Shown: positions 35,584 through 48,046, counted from the stretch's first letter. The stretch is 64,000 nt of DNA from Powellomyces hirtus (GCA_025526995.1 JAHLKG010000014.1:496001-560000); one strand, 5' to 3'. A program made the numbers and translations. Notes: generated by a model not told the origin, from the sequence alone.

Positions 35584-35859
35584 TGTAATAATACTAGGTC
35601 CATTGCCAGAGTCTAGTCTTCTATTTGGGATGTCTCTATCTCTAATTCCAAGTGCAAGTTCCTATACTCCTGAATACACCCTTGTCAGAGTATTCCTCTT
35701 TTCTCTTCGACTGCAGAGCAGTCCTGGTCATGTGATGACCATCCAGGATCATTCCTGTGGCATAGTACCCTTCAGGGTGCTTACATTAGCCTCTAAAATG
35801 CACAGGGCCCTCCCCGACGCGTGTCTAGGCTCAAGCTGGTGAGCCGTGCCTCATCACAC
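35584..35859 (-). repeat. Gypsy-family LTR (minus orientation), first duplicated block
   Basis: 276 bp, TGTAATAATACTAGG to CCTCATCACA. Its sequence and right-hand junction are nearly identical to the LTR at 45167-45441, showing a shared duplicated block. Confidence 0.85.
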
Positions 35860-36421
35860 ATTAGCAGCGGGTCTTAGAGCCTGGACAGCTTTGGTTTTGA
35901 GGGGGCAATTGAATTGGGTATGTTCATTTGAATTGCATAACCAACAATGGAAGTTCTGCTTCGAGTTGGTCTTCTTTGTGTCTGTCTTCTTGTGACTTGA
36001 GCCATCTTTCTTTGAAGGTTGGGCTTTGTGCACAATGTTTTTGCTCTTCTTGGCAAAGCAGTTGTTTGGGTTGCTCTTGTTACAACCATAATCAAGTTGG
36101 TGAGCTGCCTCTTGCCGAGATCATCAAATGATTGTGTTTTGATGAAGGCAGCGTGTTGTTCGTTTATTCCTCAAAGGTAGAACCGTTTGAGTACCAGGGA
36201 TGGGATGTCCATAATGTGCTGGCTGAAGATCTTTGTAAACAAGGTGTTGTAGTGATGACCGGTGTGGCTTCCTTGCCATCATCTTTCACGTTGAGCTAGT
36301 AAATTCTCTTTGTGATCGTGCGGTTGGAAACACCAGAGGAAAGGTCGCTTGAAGGTTGACCAGTTGGTGATGGGTGGATATCTCCCTTCATTGGGAGATA
36401 CTACAAACACACTAGTGACCT
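35860..36421 (-). pseudogene. gag zinc-knuckle fragment of another retroelement, duplicated block copy 1
   Basis: Minus-strand sequence near 35900-35945 encodes a CCHC knuckle (CWLCNSNEHTQFNC) ending in ALRPAA. Upstream frames are interrupted. The whole segment recurs at 45442-46004 with only a few differences. Confidence 0.65.
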
Positions 36422-36804
36422 TGTTGAGATGTCTTGACATCTACAAACAGGAACTCAGCATACCAGATAGTGTCGAGGTGTTTTCAAGACTTGCAGAGGG
36501 TCTGAAGGTGCTTCCCAAGGTAGGGAAGGTCGCCTGTAGTGTTTGGCAGAGTGTACTAGACAAGTAGAGTGTGTTGGACTGTTATTATATTGGTTGGGGA
36601 TGCCCAGAGGGCGTCCTTTTATAACAATTTGGATCATAGTACATGTGTAGTGACAATCTAACTGTGCCCTAGCTTGGCCAAGACGGCCCTGGCCTGGCCT
36701 AGTATTGTTCCCAATCACAGGGTGTCTTTTTGCCTTTTCTTGGCGCTTCTATCAGCGCTCCAGACGTGTTCTAGGCCTTCCCAGGCCCTCTCCAGCTATT
36801 CTGG
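36422..36804 (-). repeat. 3' LTR of Copia B1, truncated
   Basis: Starts TGTTGAGATGTCTTGACATC and parallels the 5' LTR (40853-41342) up to the segment CTCCAGCTATTCTGGA. There it joins pol sequence directly, so the end of pol and the start of this LTR have been deleted. Confidence 0.8.
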
Positions 36805-39800
36805 AGAGCTCCCCGGCAAGCAGACGAAGCCAAACAGCTTCCTTGGTGCACTGGGCTCGTGCCATGTACTCTGCTTCCGTGCTTGAAAGAGCTACAGTGG
36901 TCTGCCGCTTGGATTGCCAGGTGATAGGCCGGTTGAACATGAAGATGAATCCAGTGGTTGATCTCCTTGTGTCCAAACATCCAGCATAGTCGGAATCCGA
37001 GTATCCAACCAGCTTCCTAGGCTCAGAGACATTCTCTTTGCCTCCCAGAAGGATTCCAAGTTTGCTTGTACCCTTCAGGTATCTGATGATCCGCTTGGCA
37101 GCACTCCAATGCTCCTTTCCAGGCTTTGCAAGGTACTTGGACACAATTCCAACTGCAGCAGCAATGTCAGGGCGTGTTCCTAGCATGGCATAGATCAAAC
37201 TGCCCACTGCATTCCTGTATGGCACAGAGCTCATCTCCAGCTCATCCGTCTCATTCTGAGGTGCCATGTTGTTTCTGAGGTGCAGTCCATGTTCCATAGG
37301 CATGGCATGAACCTTGGCATCTCCCATGTTGAATTTCGAAACGACCTCTTCAACATACTTCTTCTGAGACAACCAGATGGTGCGGGTGCTTCTGCTCCGT
37401 CTGATGTGAATCCCAAGGAAGTAATTCAGCTCTCCAAGGTCTGTCATCTCAAAAGCTCGCCTCAGCTCCTTCTTGACATCCCCCAGCTGTTCCTTGCTTG
37501 ATGAGGCCACAATGATGTCGTCCACATAGATCAGAATGTACTCTGTTGTCCCATTCTGACTCCTGTAGTACATGCAAGGCTCTGCAGTCGACTGCACAAA
37601 GCCCATAGACTTCAGTTTGTGGTCTATCTTGTGGTTGAAGCGCCTTGCTGATTGCTTGAGGCCGTAGAGGGGTCTCCCAAGCTTGCAGACCCGTCCTGGA
37701 TGCTTGGAATCCTCAAAGCCCTCCGGTTGGCGCATGTAGATCACATAGTCCAGATCCCCTTGCAAGAATGCTGTCTTCACGTCCATCTGATGTGCCTCCA
37801 AGTCGTCTGTGGCAATGATGGAGAACAGCAGTCTCATGGGACCAAACTTGGCAACAGGAGCAAACGTCTCCTGATAGTCCAATCCCTCTCTCTGAGAGAA
37901 TCCCTTGGCAACAAGTCTTGCCTTGTATCTGTCAAGCTCTCCTGTGTCCTTCAGCTTTCGTTTGAAGACCCACTTGCATCCAATAGCTTTTCTGCCCGTT
38001 GGCAGATCCACAAGTTGCCATGTCCCATTCTTGGCAAGAGCATCCATCTCTTCCTGAGCAGCCTGACGCCATTGTGAAGCATCTGGCATGGTCTGGCTCT
38101 CCTTGTAGCTTGTGGGCTCGTTTGAGACAAAGGAGACAGCATAGGCAACTGCAGCAACGTTTGCAGCGTTGCTTGAAGCCTTCCACCACTCTCCTGGCGG
38201 CTTCCTGAGTCTTTTGGGGGTTGGAGAAGGCTCTGCAGCACTCTCATAGTCAGAGGACGGCTCAAAGGTCCGTTCCCTCATGTTCTCCTCTCCCTCTGAC
38301 ATGGCTGTGTCCTCAGAGTCGTCACTGACATCCTGCAGCTCGTCACTGACATCCTGCAGCTTCATTTCAGGCCCAATTCCCACTTCCAGGCTCTCAGCAG
38401 GCACTTGGGGCGTCTGAGCAGACTGGAGGGATGGAATGAAGCTCTTCTCATCGAATTTGACACTTCTGGAGAACAGGATCTTCTTAGTCTGTATGTCCAT
38501 AAGCCGGTATTCCTTGCTGTGGGAGCTATACCCCAGCATGATGCACTTGACGGCAGCATCATCCAGCTTCTGGCGCTTGTTGGGTTGAATGTAGGCATAG
38601 GCAATGCATCCAAACGTCCTCAAATGTCCCAGAGATGGTGGGATACCATGGAACATCTCATAAGGCGTCTTGGGGCATGCAACAGTGGGAGATCTGTTCC
38701 TCAGATAGACTGCTGTCATGATTGCTTCTCCCCAGAAACGCTTGTCCAAGCCTGACTGCTTCAACAAACATCTCCCCATCTCCACAAGGGTACGGTTGGC
38801 TCGTTCAGCAACACCATTTTGCTGTGGAGTATTTACTGAACTCCTCTGATGCTGTGTGCCCTTCTCCTTGAAGTGGTCCCTTAGCAAGTTGCTCATGTAC
38901 TCGCCTCCTGGGTCGGATCTGACAGCTTTGATCTGCTTTCCATGTAGGGGGACGAGTGCTGCTTCCAGCTCCTGATAGTGCCTAGCAACTTCTCCCTTGG
39001 TCTTCATAAGGCAAACATGGAAATATCTCGTCTTGTCATCAATGAATGTGACGAAATAGCGATATCCAGTGATTGTGGGTGGTTCAACTGGTCCCCAGAC
39101 ATCTGTGTGGATCAATCCCAGCTTCTCTGATGCTCTGGAGGCCTGTGCCTTGGGGAATGGCGCTCTGCTTGCTTTGCTGAGTGCACAAGTGTCACAAATG
39201 CTCGAGCTCCCACTGGTTGGAACGCCCTTGGCAAGCTTGGTGAGCCTTCCAATGTCTGCAACGTTCAAATGGCCGAGTCTCTGATGCCATAGGGACAAGT
39301 CCTGACTTGTTGTGTCCCTTCCAACATTGTGGGCAATCCCAGCATTTGCCTGCCCATGTGTTGTCTCGAATGTGTAGACAAATTGGTTCTCTTTGGCAAG
39401 GAAAGCCGTCCCATCCTTTGCAATGATCCGAGCAGCCTGTGGTCCCACTTCAAAACAAGCTCCAGCTTTGGCAAGGCGAGCCAGTGATAGGAGGTTCTTG
39501 GTCATCTTGGGGACGTGCCAGCAGTTCTGGATTTGCAGGGGCACTGTCTTCCCCTCTGTGTTGATCACCCATGTGTGAAGCGTTCCATGCCCCACAGCTT
39601 CCAATGTGTGATTGTCTGCCATCTCAATGGCGACAGGAGACATCTTCTCATAGTCCCCAAACAGCTCTCTGCGGCCAGTCATGTGCTGAGAGGCTCCTGA
39701 GTCCAAAATCTAAGTGTTGGATATCAAGGATGGCATCTGAGTCCCAATGGTGGTGAAAGCAAAGCCTCCAGGCGTCTGTTGAGTCGAGTTGGCCTGGTTT

Positions 39801-40594
39801 AGGCCCTTTTTCTCGTCTGCTGCCCTCTTGTGGCATTCCTTCTTGATGTGGCCCTTCTTGTTGCAGTAGTGACAGACTGCCTCCTTCTTCCAATCTGGCT
39901 TTCCCCCAGCCTTGTGGGTCTTCTGAGCATTCCCTTTGGCATCAGCTTGTGTGGAGAAGGCTTTCGCTGCCTTTCCAGAGTTCTTCTTTCCCTCTGCACG
40001 CCTCATTTCCTCCTGCAACAGCCTGGATGTCACAAAAGCCAAGTCCAGCTTCTCACTGGTCGACTCCAGAGTCATCACAAGGGTGTCAAAGGCTTCAGGA
40101 AGGGAAGAGAGCAAGGAGAACACATGGTCCTCCTCAGAAACGGGCGCTCCAATGGCAGCAAGTTCCTGGGTCATCCTCTTGATCTTGTTGATGTGGATGG
40201 TCATGGAATCAGTTGGGTCCATTGTCACAGTGAGGAACCGACGTCTCAGGAAGTGTCTGTTGGCAACCCCCTTCTTCTCATGCACCTCCCTCAGCTTTTC
40301 CCATGCTTCAAGGGCAGATTCGGCCTCATGAACATGCATCAATTGCTCATCATTCAAAGACATGATCAGCAGAGCCAGAGCTCTCTCATGTCGACGTATC
40401 CAGTCGTCTGATGCTGTGTTGGTGGCCTTGGCAGTTCCAGAGCCATCCTGGATGTCAATGGCATCCCAAAGTCCCTTCTCAATCAACAGCATCTTCATTT
40501 TCAACTTCCAAAGGTGAAAGTTCTCCCCAGTGAACCTTTCAATGGACACTCGGAGGTCAGAGTCGCCAGCCATCTTGTGCAAAGAGTGTGGCAA
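36752..40594 (-). pseudogene. Copia B1 Gag-Pol polyprotein, nearly intact, one in-frame TAG
   Basis: One continuous frame from the ATG at 40594 (MPHSLHKMAGDSD), interrupted by a single TAG at 39710-39712 exactly before the protease active site (ILDSGASQHM). The paralogue at 46537-46818 has Trp at this codon. Order: gag, zinc knuckle CHYCNKKGHIKKEC, protease, preintegrase (HQRLGHLN; CDTCALSKA), integrase catalytic residues (HTDVWGP, RSDPGGEY, PQQNGVAER), reverse transcriptase (QMDVKTAFLQGDL; ILIYVDDIIVAS), RNase H (YSDSDYAG; LSSTEAEYMA). The 3' end of pol runs into truncated LTR sequence. Codons are well kept, so the element is young or was recently active. Both the stop and the truncation should make it unable to move alone. 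Confidence 0.93.
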
Positions 40595-40852
40595 AATGGG
40601 ATAGTCCCGGTGTTCAACCGCAGGTGGTCAGAACCTGCTCCAGAAAATCCACTCCAGTCCAGTCCAGTCCAAACAATAGCTCGTTCGATGGTCAGACGCA
40701 GGTGTCCTATGCCTGCTATCTAGGCTCTCGAGTGCTCAAACAGTTCTCCAATTCCTCAGCAGTACCAGTGATAGGCACAGTGACGTGTTTCCCAGATAGG
40801 GATAGAGGTGGAGTCAGTAATGTTCAGACAGCTGTGTCAGGGCTCACAACCT

Positions 40853-41342
40853 GTTGAGACGTCTTGAAATCTACAAACATGAACTCAGCATACCAGATAG
40901 GTTGCTAGGTTGTTGTCAAGACTTGCAGAGGGTCTGAAGGTGCTTCCCAAGGTAGGGAAGGTCGTCTGTAGTGTTTGGCAGAGTGTACTAGACAAGTAGA
41001 GGGTGTTGGACTGTTATTGTATTGGTTGGGGATGCCCAGAGGGCGTCCTTTTATAACAATTTGGATCATAGTACATGTGTAGTGAAGTGCCCTAGCTTGG
41101 CCAAGACGGCCCTGGCCTGGCCTAGTATTGTTCCCAATCACATGGTGTCTTTTTGCCTTTTCTTGGGGCTTATATCAGCGCTCCAGACGTGTTCTAGGCC
41201 TTCCCAGGCCCTCTCCAGCTATTCTGGATCGTTCTACAGCATTCTGGACCATTCCAGACCATTCTAGACACAAGTGGATGTCCTCCCACATGTCCCGTGT
41301 GCTCTAAGTCCTCCCAGAGGCGCCCACAGGTAGATTCCAACA
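40853..41342 (-). repeat. 5' LTR of Copia B1
   Basis: 490 bp, TGTTGAGACGTC to AGATTCCAACA. A putative primer-binding site lies just inside (minus strand GGTTGTGAGCCCTGACAC). The LTR holds CCAGAC/TTCTAG-rich direct repeats near 41220-41275. Confidence 0.85.
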
Positions 41343-41539
41343 TTTCTTTGTACATACCTTTGTTGTTTGCTGCCTTCGGGCCTGGCCTTCGGGCCACATT
41401 AATGAAATCTGCTTCCAAAACTCCATCGTTACTACCTCCTTGAGTCTTGTTACATCTCATATGTGACCGCTTTGTCCAACATTGCTCGGCTCCTTCCCGG
41501 GTAGCAGTACTAGATTTGAACTAGCCTTCCCTGGCAATG

Positions 41540-42190
41540 GTGCTCATGGTTGATGCCCGACATCACCCTTCCCATCCTGGGGGAAGCCAGCCAGCAGCTC
41601 TTCAGCCATTGTCCTAAAATGCCGGTGATCGATGCCTTGCATCACCCTTCCCGATCCATGGGGTATGCTGCCCAGCAGCCTCGCAGCCGTTGCCCAGCGA
41701 CGCTGGAGTTCCTGACTAAAGTCCTTCTCACCCTGAGAGGTACGCTGTCCAGCAGCCTCACGTCCCTTGCCCAGCGATGCCGGAACCCTGGCCCAAGCAC
41801 CTGTCAGCCTGTGAGGTACGCTGCCCAGCAGCCCCACAGCCGTTGCCCAGCGATGCCGGAAATCTTGGCCGAAGCCTTCTCTTCCCCTTTGTGTGGGTAT
41901 GTACTATGGCCATGGTCCCCGCGGGTCTCGAGGGACGTTGCCACGCAAACCTTGGTGCCGGTCACCTTGCCATGGACCAACTGGTCAATGCCCTGCGTCA
42001 CCCTTCTCACCCAGTGAAGTATGCTGCCCAGCAGCCTTCAGCCATTGTCTCACAATGCCGGCAGTAGATTCCCAGCATCATCCTTCTCCACCAGCGAGTA
42101 TGCTGCCCGGCAGCCTTCGGCCATCATCCTACTATGCCGGCGGTAGATGCCCAGCATCATCTTTCTCACCCTGTAAGGTCCTCTACCCCA
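41540..42190 (-). repeat. hairpin minisatellite tail of Gypsy D
   Basis: Inverted relative of 59345-60110. Repeated units contain GCTGCC(C)AGCAGC-type palindromes and CCGGCATC boxes in the 3' non-coding region of the element. Confidence 0.75.
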
Positions 42191-42230
42191 GGTAGCATAT
42201 CTCTTGTTAAATATCACTTCAGCCTGCTAC

Positions 42231-44830
42231 CTAGGTTCTTTTACATTGTGTGGCTGCTAGCCTTTTACCATGGTCCTCTCCGGGATGCTCCCGGAGCCAT
42301 TCTTCCAATGCGGTTGTTCCTTTCACATGTGCGTATGGCTCCCACGTGTTCTGGGTGTTGCTGTACCCTGTCCACATGACTAGGAACTGCTGGGTGTTCC
42401 GGTACCATCTGGCATTTAGGATTTTATCCACTTGGTAGGTTTCCTGACCGTCCTCGTCCTTCTCGGGTTTGGGTGGGGTGGTGACCTGTCTGTACGGTGT
42501 ACCGCCCGGCTCATGGTTACATCTAAGGATGCTGACGTGAAAGACTGGGTGCAGCCCAGTGAACTCCCTAGGTAGTTCTAGCTTGTAAGTGTCAGGATGG
42601 GGGCCCTTGCCGCGTACTGTGAATGGCCCAATCCATTGCTCAGCCAACTTCTTGTTCCTCACGGTAAGCTGGTGATCATGATGCCCTCCCGACGGAGTAG
42701 CACCTTGTCACCCTCTCGGTATGCCTCTGTGTGTTTCTTGCAGTCATAGTACTTAGCCTGTTAATCTTGTGTGTCACAGAGCCATTGCTGCACCGATGCG
42801 GTTCACATCACCGAATTCCTTAATCTGCCTTTCCCTGGTGGTTCGTGCCGATTGGTTTATTATCTGCCCAGGGTTGGGTGCCACCCATTGGTTCGGTACC
42901 CGAGGGATGCAACCTAGGTCAATCTCGAATGGAGATAGTCCCGTCGACATCTGCGGCATCAAGAAAGGGGCCCATGATGCCCTTGATCGTCTTGGCATTC
43001 TCCGCCTTGCTGTCAGTCTGTTGGAGTCGTGCCGATGCATGATGTCGAGTGCTGTCATGAGGTACTGCCAGGAATCCGATAACCATTTGGGTCCCAATCG
43101 CTCAGGATGGTGTGGGGCAGTCCTGTATGGCAAAATGCAAGCATTGGGCCATCCCCTAAGCAGTGGCATGTGTGTTAGTAGGTAGAAGTATCACACGGCA
43201 TGAGAGATAGTCGATGATGAGGAGTACGGCATTTGTCACCTTGACCATCCTGTTGTTGGTGTCTTTCAAGGTGTTCTTTGTTCGCGTTTGCAAGGGACTG
43301 ATGATGAATGTGAAGGAGTGGCCCATGTAAGCTGTCGGGGACATACTGGCAGTCGTGGTACATCAAGAATTTATGCGGTGGGGAGTCCAGTGCCCGGAAC
43401 CGGCGAGCATGGCCGGACAGGTTCTCCTGTGGGCCGTCAAAGGTGAGTAGGAGGTTCTGGCCAAAGTCATCCAAAGCGAGCGTCCTGGTCCAGTCAGCAT
43501 TGGTTGGCATGTGCATCAGGGCTGGTGTTGCTGGGTTCACAATGGCGGTGACCACGTCGATCTTGGCCTGGCAGGTTGCACACTTGGGGGCATAAGCGGG
43601 GTTGCAGCTGAGGAAGTCAGCGATCGACTCCATGTGCCGGGGAGGTATTCCACTGAGAAATCGAACCGTTAAAGGAACTCGATGCAACCCGCTTGGCGAT
43701 GTGACAGGTGGGGTTGTTCCTGAAGGTAGATCAGGGATTTGTGGTCAATGAAAGCACGTAATGGGTGGCTGATAAGATAGTGATGGTTGGCGCATATGGA
43801 TTTGACGAGTCCTAGTAGTTCCTGCTCATGTACGGGATATTGGGTCTTGGCTGGTTGCATCTTGCATGAGTAGTAGGTCACCCGGCGGAGTTTCAGAAGG
43901 TTCGCTAAGCCTGATTTGGTGGTAGGTAGGGAATGAGGGTAAGGAAAATCCAGTTCTGCCGGCTGTGGCAGCCATCCGCTGTAAGCGTAGCCCGATGCAT
44001 CTGTGAACAAGTCAGTGTTGAGCGCCGGGTCGAAATATGCTAGGGTAGGTGCCGAGGAGCATAATTCCTTTAGGCAATTGAACTCCTTGTCTTCCTTGTC
44101 ATCCCATTGCCATGTGCGTGTGCCGGATTGCAAGTTCGTTAGTGGAAAGGCAATCTGTGCATACTCAGGGATGTATTCCTTGACATAGTTGACGAGGCCA
44201 TTGAAGCTGAGGAGCTGCAGGGAGTTGGTCAGGCAAGGTTGTTCCCAGACTGTGATCACCTTGGAGGGGGCAATACTGAGACCGTCCTTGCCAACTCAGT
44301 GATGGCAGAACGCGACCTTGTCAATGGCCCATTAACATTTGCTGGGTTTGACATGAAGGCAATGTTCCGACAGGGTCTTGAGTACTTTGTCAATGTGCTG
44401 AATGTGCGAGTTCATGTCAGTGCTGAATATAAGGATCTCATCGAGGTATGAGATCACGTAGGCATCGTACTTATTGCCCAATGGTTTGCTAGTCAGTTGC
44501 TGCAAAGTAGCAGGTGCATTAGTTAGGCCAATAGGTAGCACAATATATTTGGAATGCCAAAAACGTGTCCGGAATGCTGTTTTCTCCCAATCTTCCGGTC
44601 GGATTATGATGCAGTGATATGTGTCACAAATATTGATTGGGGTGAATACCCGCATGTTGACAAGCCTGTCACGCTGCTCCGAGAGGTTTGGGAGTGGTGT
44701 GGCATCCTTATGGGTCATCTTGTTCAGTGCCTGGTAGTCAAATGCAACAGCGTAAGCCACCGTCCTTTTTTGGGGCGAAGAGGATGGGTGCCCCCCACGG
44801 GCTGCGAGAATGTGAGATATCCCGAGATAT
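42231..44830 (-). pseudogene. pol of Gypsy D: RT, RNase H, integrase, chromodomain (frameshifted)
   Basis: RT frame 44332-44760 carries YLDEILIF in place of YLDD. RNase H frame 43669-44259 (LFTDASGYAYSGW). Linker frame 43175-43687. Integrase C-terminal part 42774-43169. Integrase tail plus chromodomain 42231-42662 (YQVDKILNARWYRNTQQF; WTGYSNTQNTWEPY). Several frameshifts separate the pieces, so no functional polyprotein is possible. Confidence 0.88.
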
Positions 44831-45166
44831 GATCAGCATCCCAGTGATCCGTCCTGAAGTCGGTGGCCCTCAAAGTGTGTCAGCTCCTTGCATAGGTTAT
44901 TGCGGCGATCCTTCTCATCCTGCATTGATGCACAGTTCTCTTCGGCCAGGCTAATGTCGACATGCAGTGTTCCGGCCATCGGTTAAACTGGGGCTGGGAT
45001 CCTCGAGAGCAAAGCAGCGAAACGTGCATCACTCGCATTAATCTGTTCCTGCATTAAGCATTGGGTCTCCGCCAATTGTGCAGCCAACATTGTGACGGTG
45101 TTGTCGGTCAGTGTGGGATTTCTGGTGCTATGTGCCATTGCTGTTGTCGGTGAGCTGCTGCTACCA

Positions 45167-45441
45167 TGTAATAATACTAGGTCCGTTGCCAGAGTGTAGT
45201 CTTCTATTCGAGATGTCTCTATGTTTAATTCTAACAGAAAGCTCCCATCTTTCTGAATACGCCCTTGTCGGAGTATTCCTCTTTTCTTCTCGACTGCAAA
45301 GCTGTCCTGGTCACGCGATGACCATCCGGGGTCATTCCTGCGGCATAGTACCCTTTGGGGTGCTTACGTTAGCCTCTAAAATGCACAGGGCCCTCCCCGA
45401 CGCGTGTCTAGGCTCAAGCTGGTGAGCCGTGCCTCATCACA
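45167..45441 (-). repeat. 5' LTR of Gypsy D
   Basis: 275 bp with TG...CA ends. Inside it on the minus strand is TGGTAGCAGCAGCTCACC, the likely primer-binding site. Confidence 0.88.
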
Positions 45442-46004
45442 CATTAGCAGCGGGTCTTAGAGCCTGGACAGCTTTGGTTTTGAGGGGGCAATTGAATTGG
45501 GTATGTTCATTTGAATTGCATAACCAACAATGGAAGTTCTGCTTCGAGTTGGTCTTCTTTGTGTCTGTCTTCTTGTGACTTGAGCCATCTTTCTTTGAAG
45601 GTTGGGCTTTGTGCACAATGTTTTTGCTCTTCTTGGCAAAGCAGTTGTTTGGGTTGCTCTTGTTACAACCATAATCAAGTCGGTGAGCTGCCTCTTGCCG
45701 AGATCATCAAATGGTTGTGTTTTGATGAAGGCAGCGTGTTGTTTGTTTATTCCTCAAAGGTAGAACCGTTTGAGTACCAGGGATGGGATGTCCATAATGT
45801 GCTGGCTGAAGATCTTTGTAAACAAGGTGTTGTAGTGATGACGGGTGTGGCTTCCTTGCCATCATCTTTCACGTTGAGCTAGTAAATTCTCTTTGTGATC
45901 GTGCGGTTGGAAACACCAGAGGAAAGGTCGCTTGAAGGTTGACCAGTTGGTGATGGGTGGATATCTCCTTTCATTGGGAGATACTACAAACACACTAGTG
46001 ACCT
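45442..46004 (-). pseudogene. gag zinc-knuckle fragment, duplicated block copy 2
   Basis: Near-identical copy of 35860-36421, with the same flanking LTR junctions on both sides. Confidence 0.65.
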
Positions 46005-46183
46005 TGTTGAGATGTCTTGACATCTACAAACAGGAACTCAGCATACCAGATAGTGTCGAGGTGTTTTCAAGACTTGCACAGGGTCTGATGGTGCCTCCCA
46101 AAGCAGGGAAGGTTGTCAGTGTGTTTGAACAGTGTGTAGTAGACTAGTATAGTGTGTTGGACTGTTATTGTATTGGTTGGGGA
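46005..46183 (-). repeat. truncated LTR of Copia B2
   Basis: Matches the first part of the Copia B LTR at 36422-36600. It then breaks (after TTGGTTGGGGATG) into internal Copia sequence at the preintegrase region. Confidence 0.75.
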
Positions 46184-47834
46184 TGGCTTTGCTAAGTGCA
46201 CAAGTCTCAGAAATGCTCAAGCTCCCACTCGTCAATGCCCTTGCCAAGCTTGGTGAGTTTGCAATGTCTGCAATGTTCAAATGGCTGAGTCTTTGACGCT
46301 ATAGGGACTAGTCCTGACTTGTTGTGTCCTCCATTGTTATGGGCAATTCCAGCATTTGCTTGCCCATGTGTTGTCTTGAAAGTATAGACACATTGGTTTT
46401 CTCTGGCAAGGAAGGCTGTGCCATCCTTTGCAGAGATGCGAGCTGCCTCTGCTCTCACTTGGAACTTAGCTCTGGCTTTGGCAAGGTGAGCAAGTGATAG
46501 GAGATTCTTGGTAATTTTAGGGACATGGCAGCGGCTCTAAATGTGCAGGGGCACTGTCTTACCCTCTGCGTTGATCACCCATGTGTGAAGCATCCCATGA
46601 CCCACAGCTTCCAATGTGTGAGTATCTGCCATCTCAATGGCAACAGGAGACATTTTTTGAGATTCCCCAAACAGCTCTCTGTGCCCAATCATGTGTTGAG
46701 AGGCTCCTGAGTCCGAAATCCATGAGTTAGATATCACAGATGGCATCTGAGTCCCAATGGTGGTGAAAGCAAACCCTCCAGGCATCTGTTGAGTTGCATT
46801 GGCCTGATTCTGTCCCATCTTCTCATCTGCAGCCTTTTTGTTGCACTCCTTCTTGATGTACCCCTTCTTGTTGCAGTAGTTATTGGAATGTTGAGCTTTG
46901 CATACTCAACATTAGTCCTTACATTAGATCCTAACTTGGAATCTCTGACTAGAGAGCGTGACCGTTATACCGGTAATGCTAAGAGCTGAATTGGATCACG
47001 TGTCATCACGTAATTGAAGAAAAAGTAGATTAGAATGCTCAACAAGCCTAACATTACCGATAAGACTTAAGACATAGAAATACATTCCCATACATACATC
47101 TCCGTGCATCTGACAATGCTACGCCATCATCTGCATCACAGAAGAGCTCTGTACCAATCCTCTGCATTTCTGATAAAGTACTGGAAACACCAATATCTCC
47201 AATAGTAGTGACAGACAGCCTCCTTCTTCCAATCTGGCTTTTGCGCCACTTTGTTGGTCTTCTGGGCATAGCCCCTGGCATCAGCTTGTGTGGAAAAGTC
47301 CTTTGCTGCCTTTCCAGAGGTCTTCTTTGCATTTGCACGCCTCATTTCCTAAGTCCATCTCCTCCCTGGTCAACTTCAGGCTCATCATATGGGTCTCAAA
47401 AGCATTAGAGAGGGAAGGTAGCAAGGCAAAAACATGATCCTCTTCAGAAACAGGAGCTCCAATTGTAGCAAATTCCTGGGTCATCCTCAGTTGGGTCCAT
47501 TGTCACACTGAGGAACCGGCGCCTCAGGATCCATCTGTTGGCAACCTCTTTCTTCTTATGCACCTCCTTCAGCCTTTCCCATGCTTCAAGGGCTGATTCA
47601 GCCTCATTGGACAGTTGCTCTTAATTCAAAGACATGATCAGCAAAGCCAGAGCTCTCTCATCTCAATGTTTCTGATTGTCTGATGTCGTGTTGGTGGCCT
47701 TGGCAGTTCCAGAGCAGTCCTGGATGTCAAAAGGAATCCCAAAGTCCCTCTCAATCAGAAGCATCTTCATTTTCAACATCTAAAGGTGGAAAGTCTCCCT
47801 CTCAATGGTCACTCATATATCAGATTCCCCAGCC
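46184..47834 (-). pseudogene. Copia B2: decayed gag-protease-preintegrase copy with an insertion
   Basis: Relative of Copia B1. Gag starts at about 47834. Zinc-knuckle region near 46830-46870. Protease SDSGASQHMIG (46537-46818). Preintegrase relic 46207-46458. Several frameshifts. Interrupted at 46880 by a TATTGGA element. Integrase, RT and RNase H are gone. Confidence 0.82.
46881..47204 (+). mobile_element. TATTGGA-terminus element, complete copy with 5-bp target duplication
   Basis: 324 bp with ends TATTGGA...TCCAATA, flanked by perfect GTAGT repeats (46876-46880, 47205-47209). The uninterrupted site is seen in Copia B1 (GCAGTAGTGACAG near 39868), so both ends are certain. Confidence 0.88.
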
Positions 47835-47840
47835 ATCTGC

Positions 47841-48046
47841 TGGAATCTACCTCTGGGCATCTCTGGGAGGACTTAGAGCACACAAGACATGTGGCAGGAT
47901 ATCCACTTGTGTCTGGAATGATTTGGAACGATCCAGAATGCCATGAAAGGCTCTGAAAAGGCCTGGAACATGTCTGAAGCACTGATATAAGCACCAGAGA
48001 ATGGCAGAAGACACTCTGTAACTTGTAGATGTCAAGATGTCTCAAC
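47841..48046 (+). repeat. internally deleted Copia B-type LTR, plus orientation
   Basis: Starts TGCTGGAATCTACC and ends GATGTCTCAACA, followed by the primer-site-like GGTTACGAGCCTTGACAC. About 206 bp against 490 bp for the full LTR. It abuts head to head the minus-strand gag start of Copia B2. Confidence 0.7.

Larger units (their letters stand above)
41460..45441 (-). mobile_element. Gypsy chromovirus copy D, internally deleted and 3'-truncated
   Basis: Minus orientation. It runs from the 5' LTR (45167-45441), through a gag start at 45138 (MAHSTRNPTLTDN), RT, RNase H, integrase and chromodomain, to a minisatellite tail. It ends at about 41460 without a 3' LTR. Gag and protease are mostly deleted: near 44830-44880 a gag segment (DHISGYL) is fused to the RT segment. 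The tail stops at the point matching about 60140 in the composite Gypsy, so the accessory region is absent. Confidence 0.85.
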
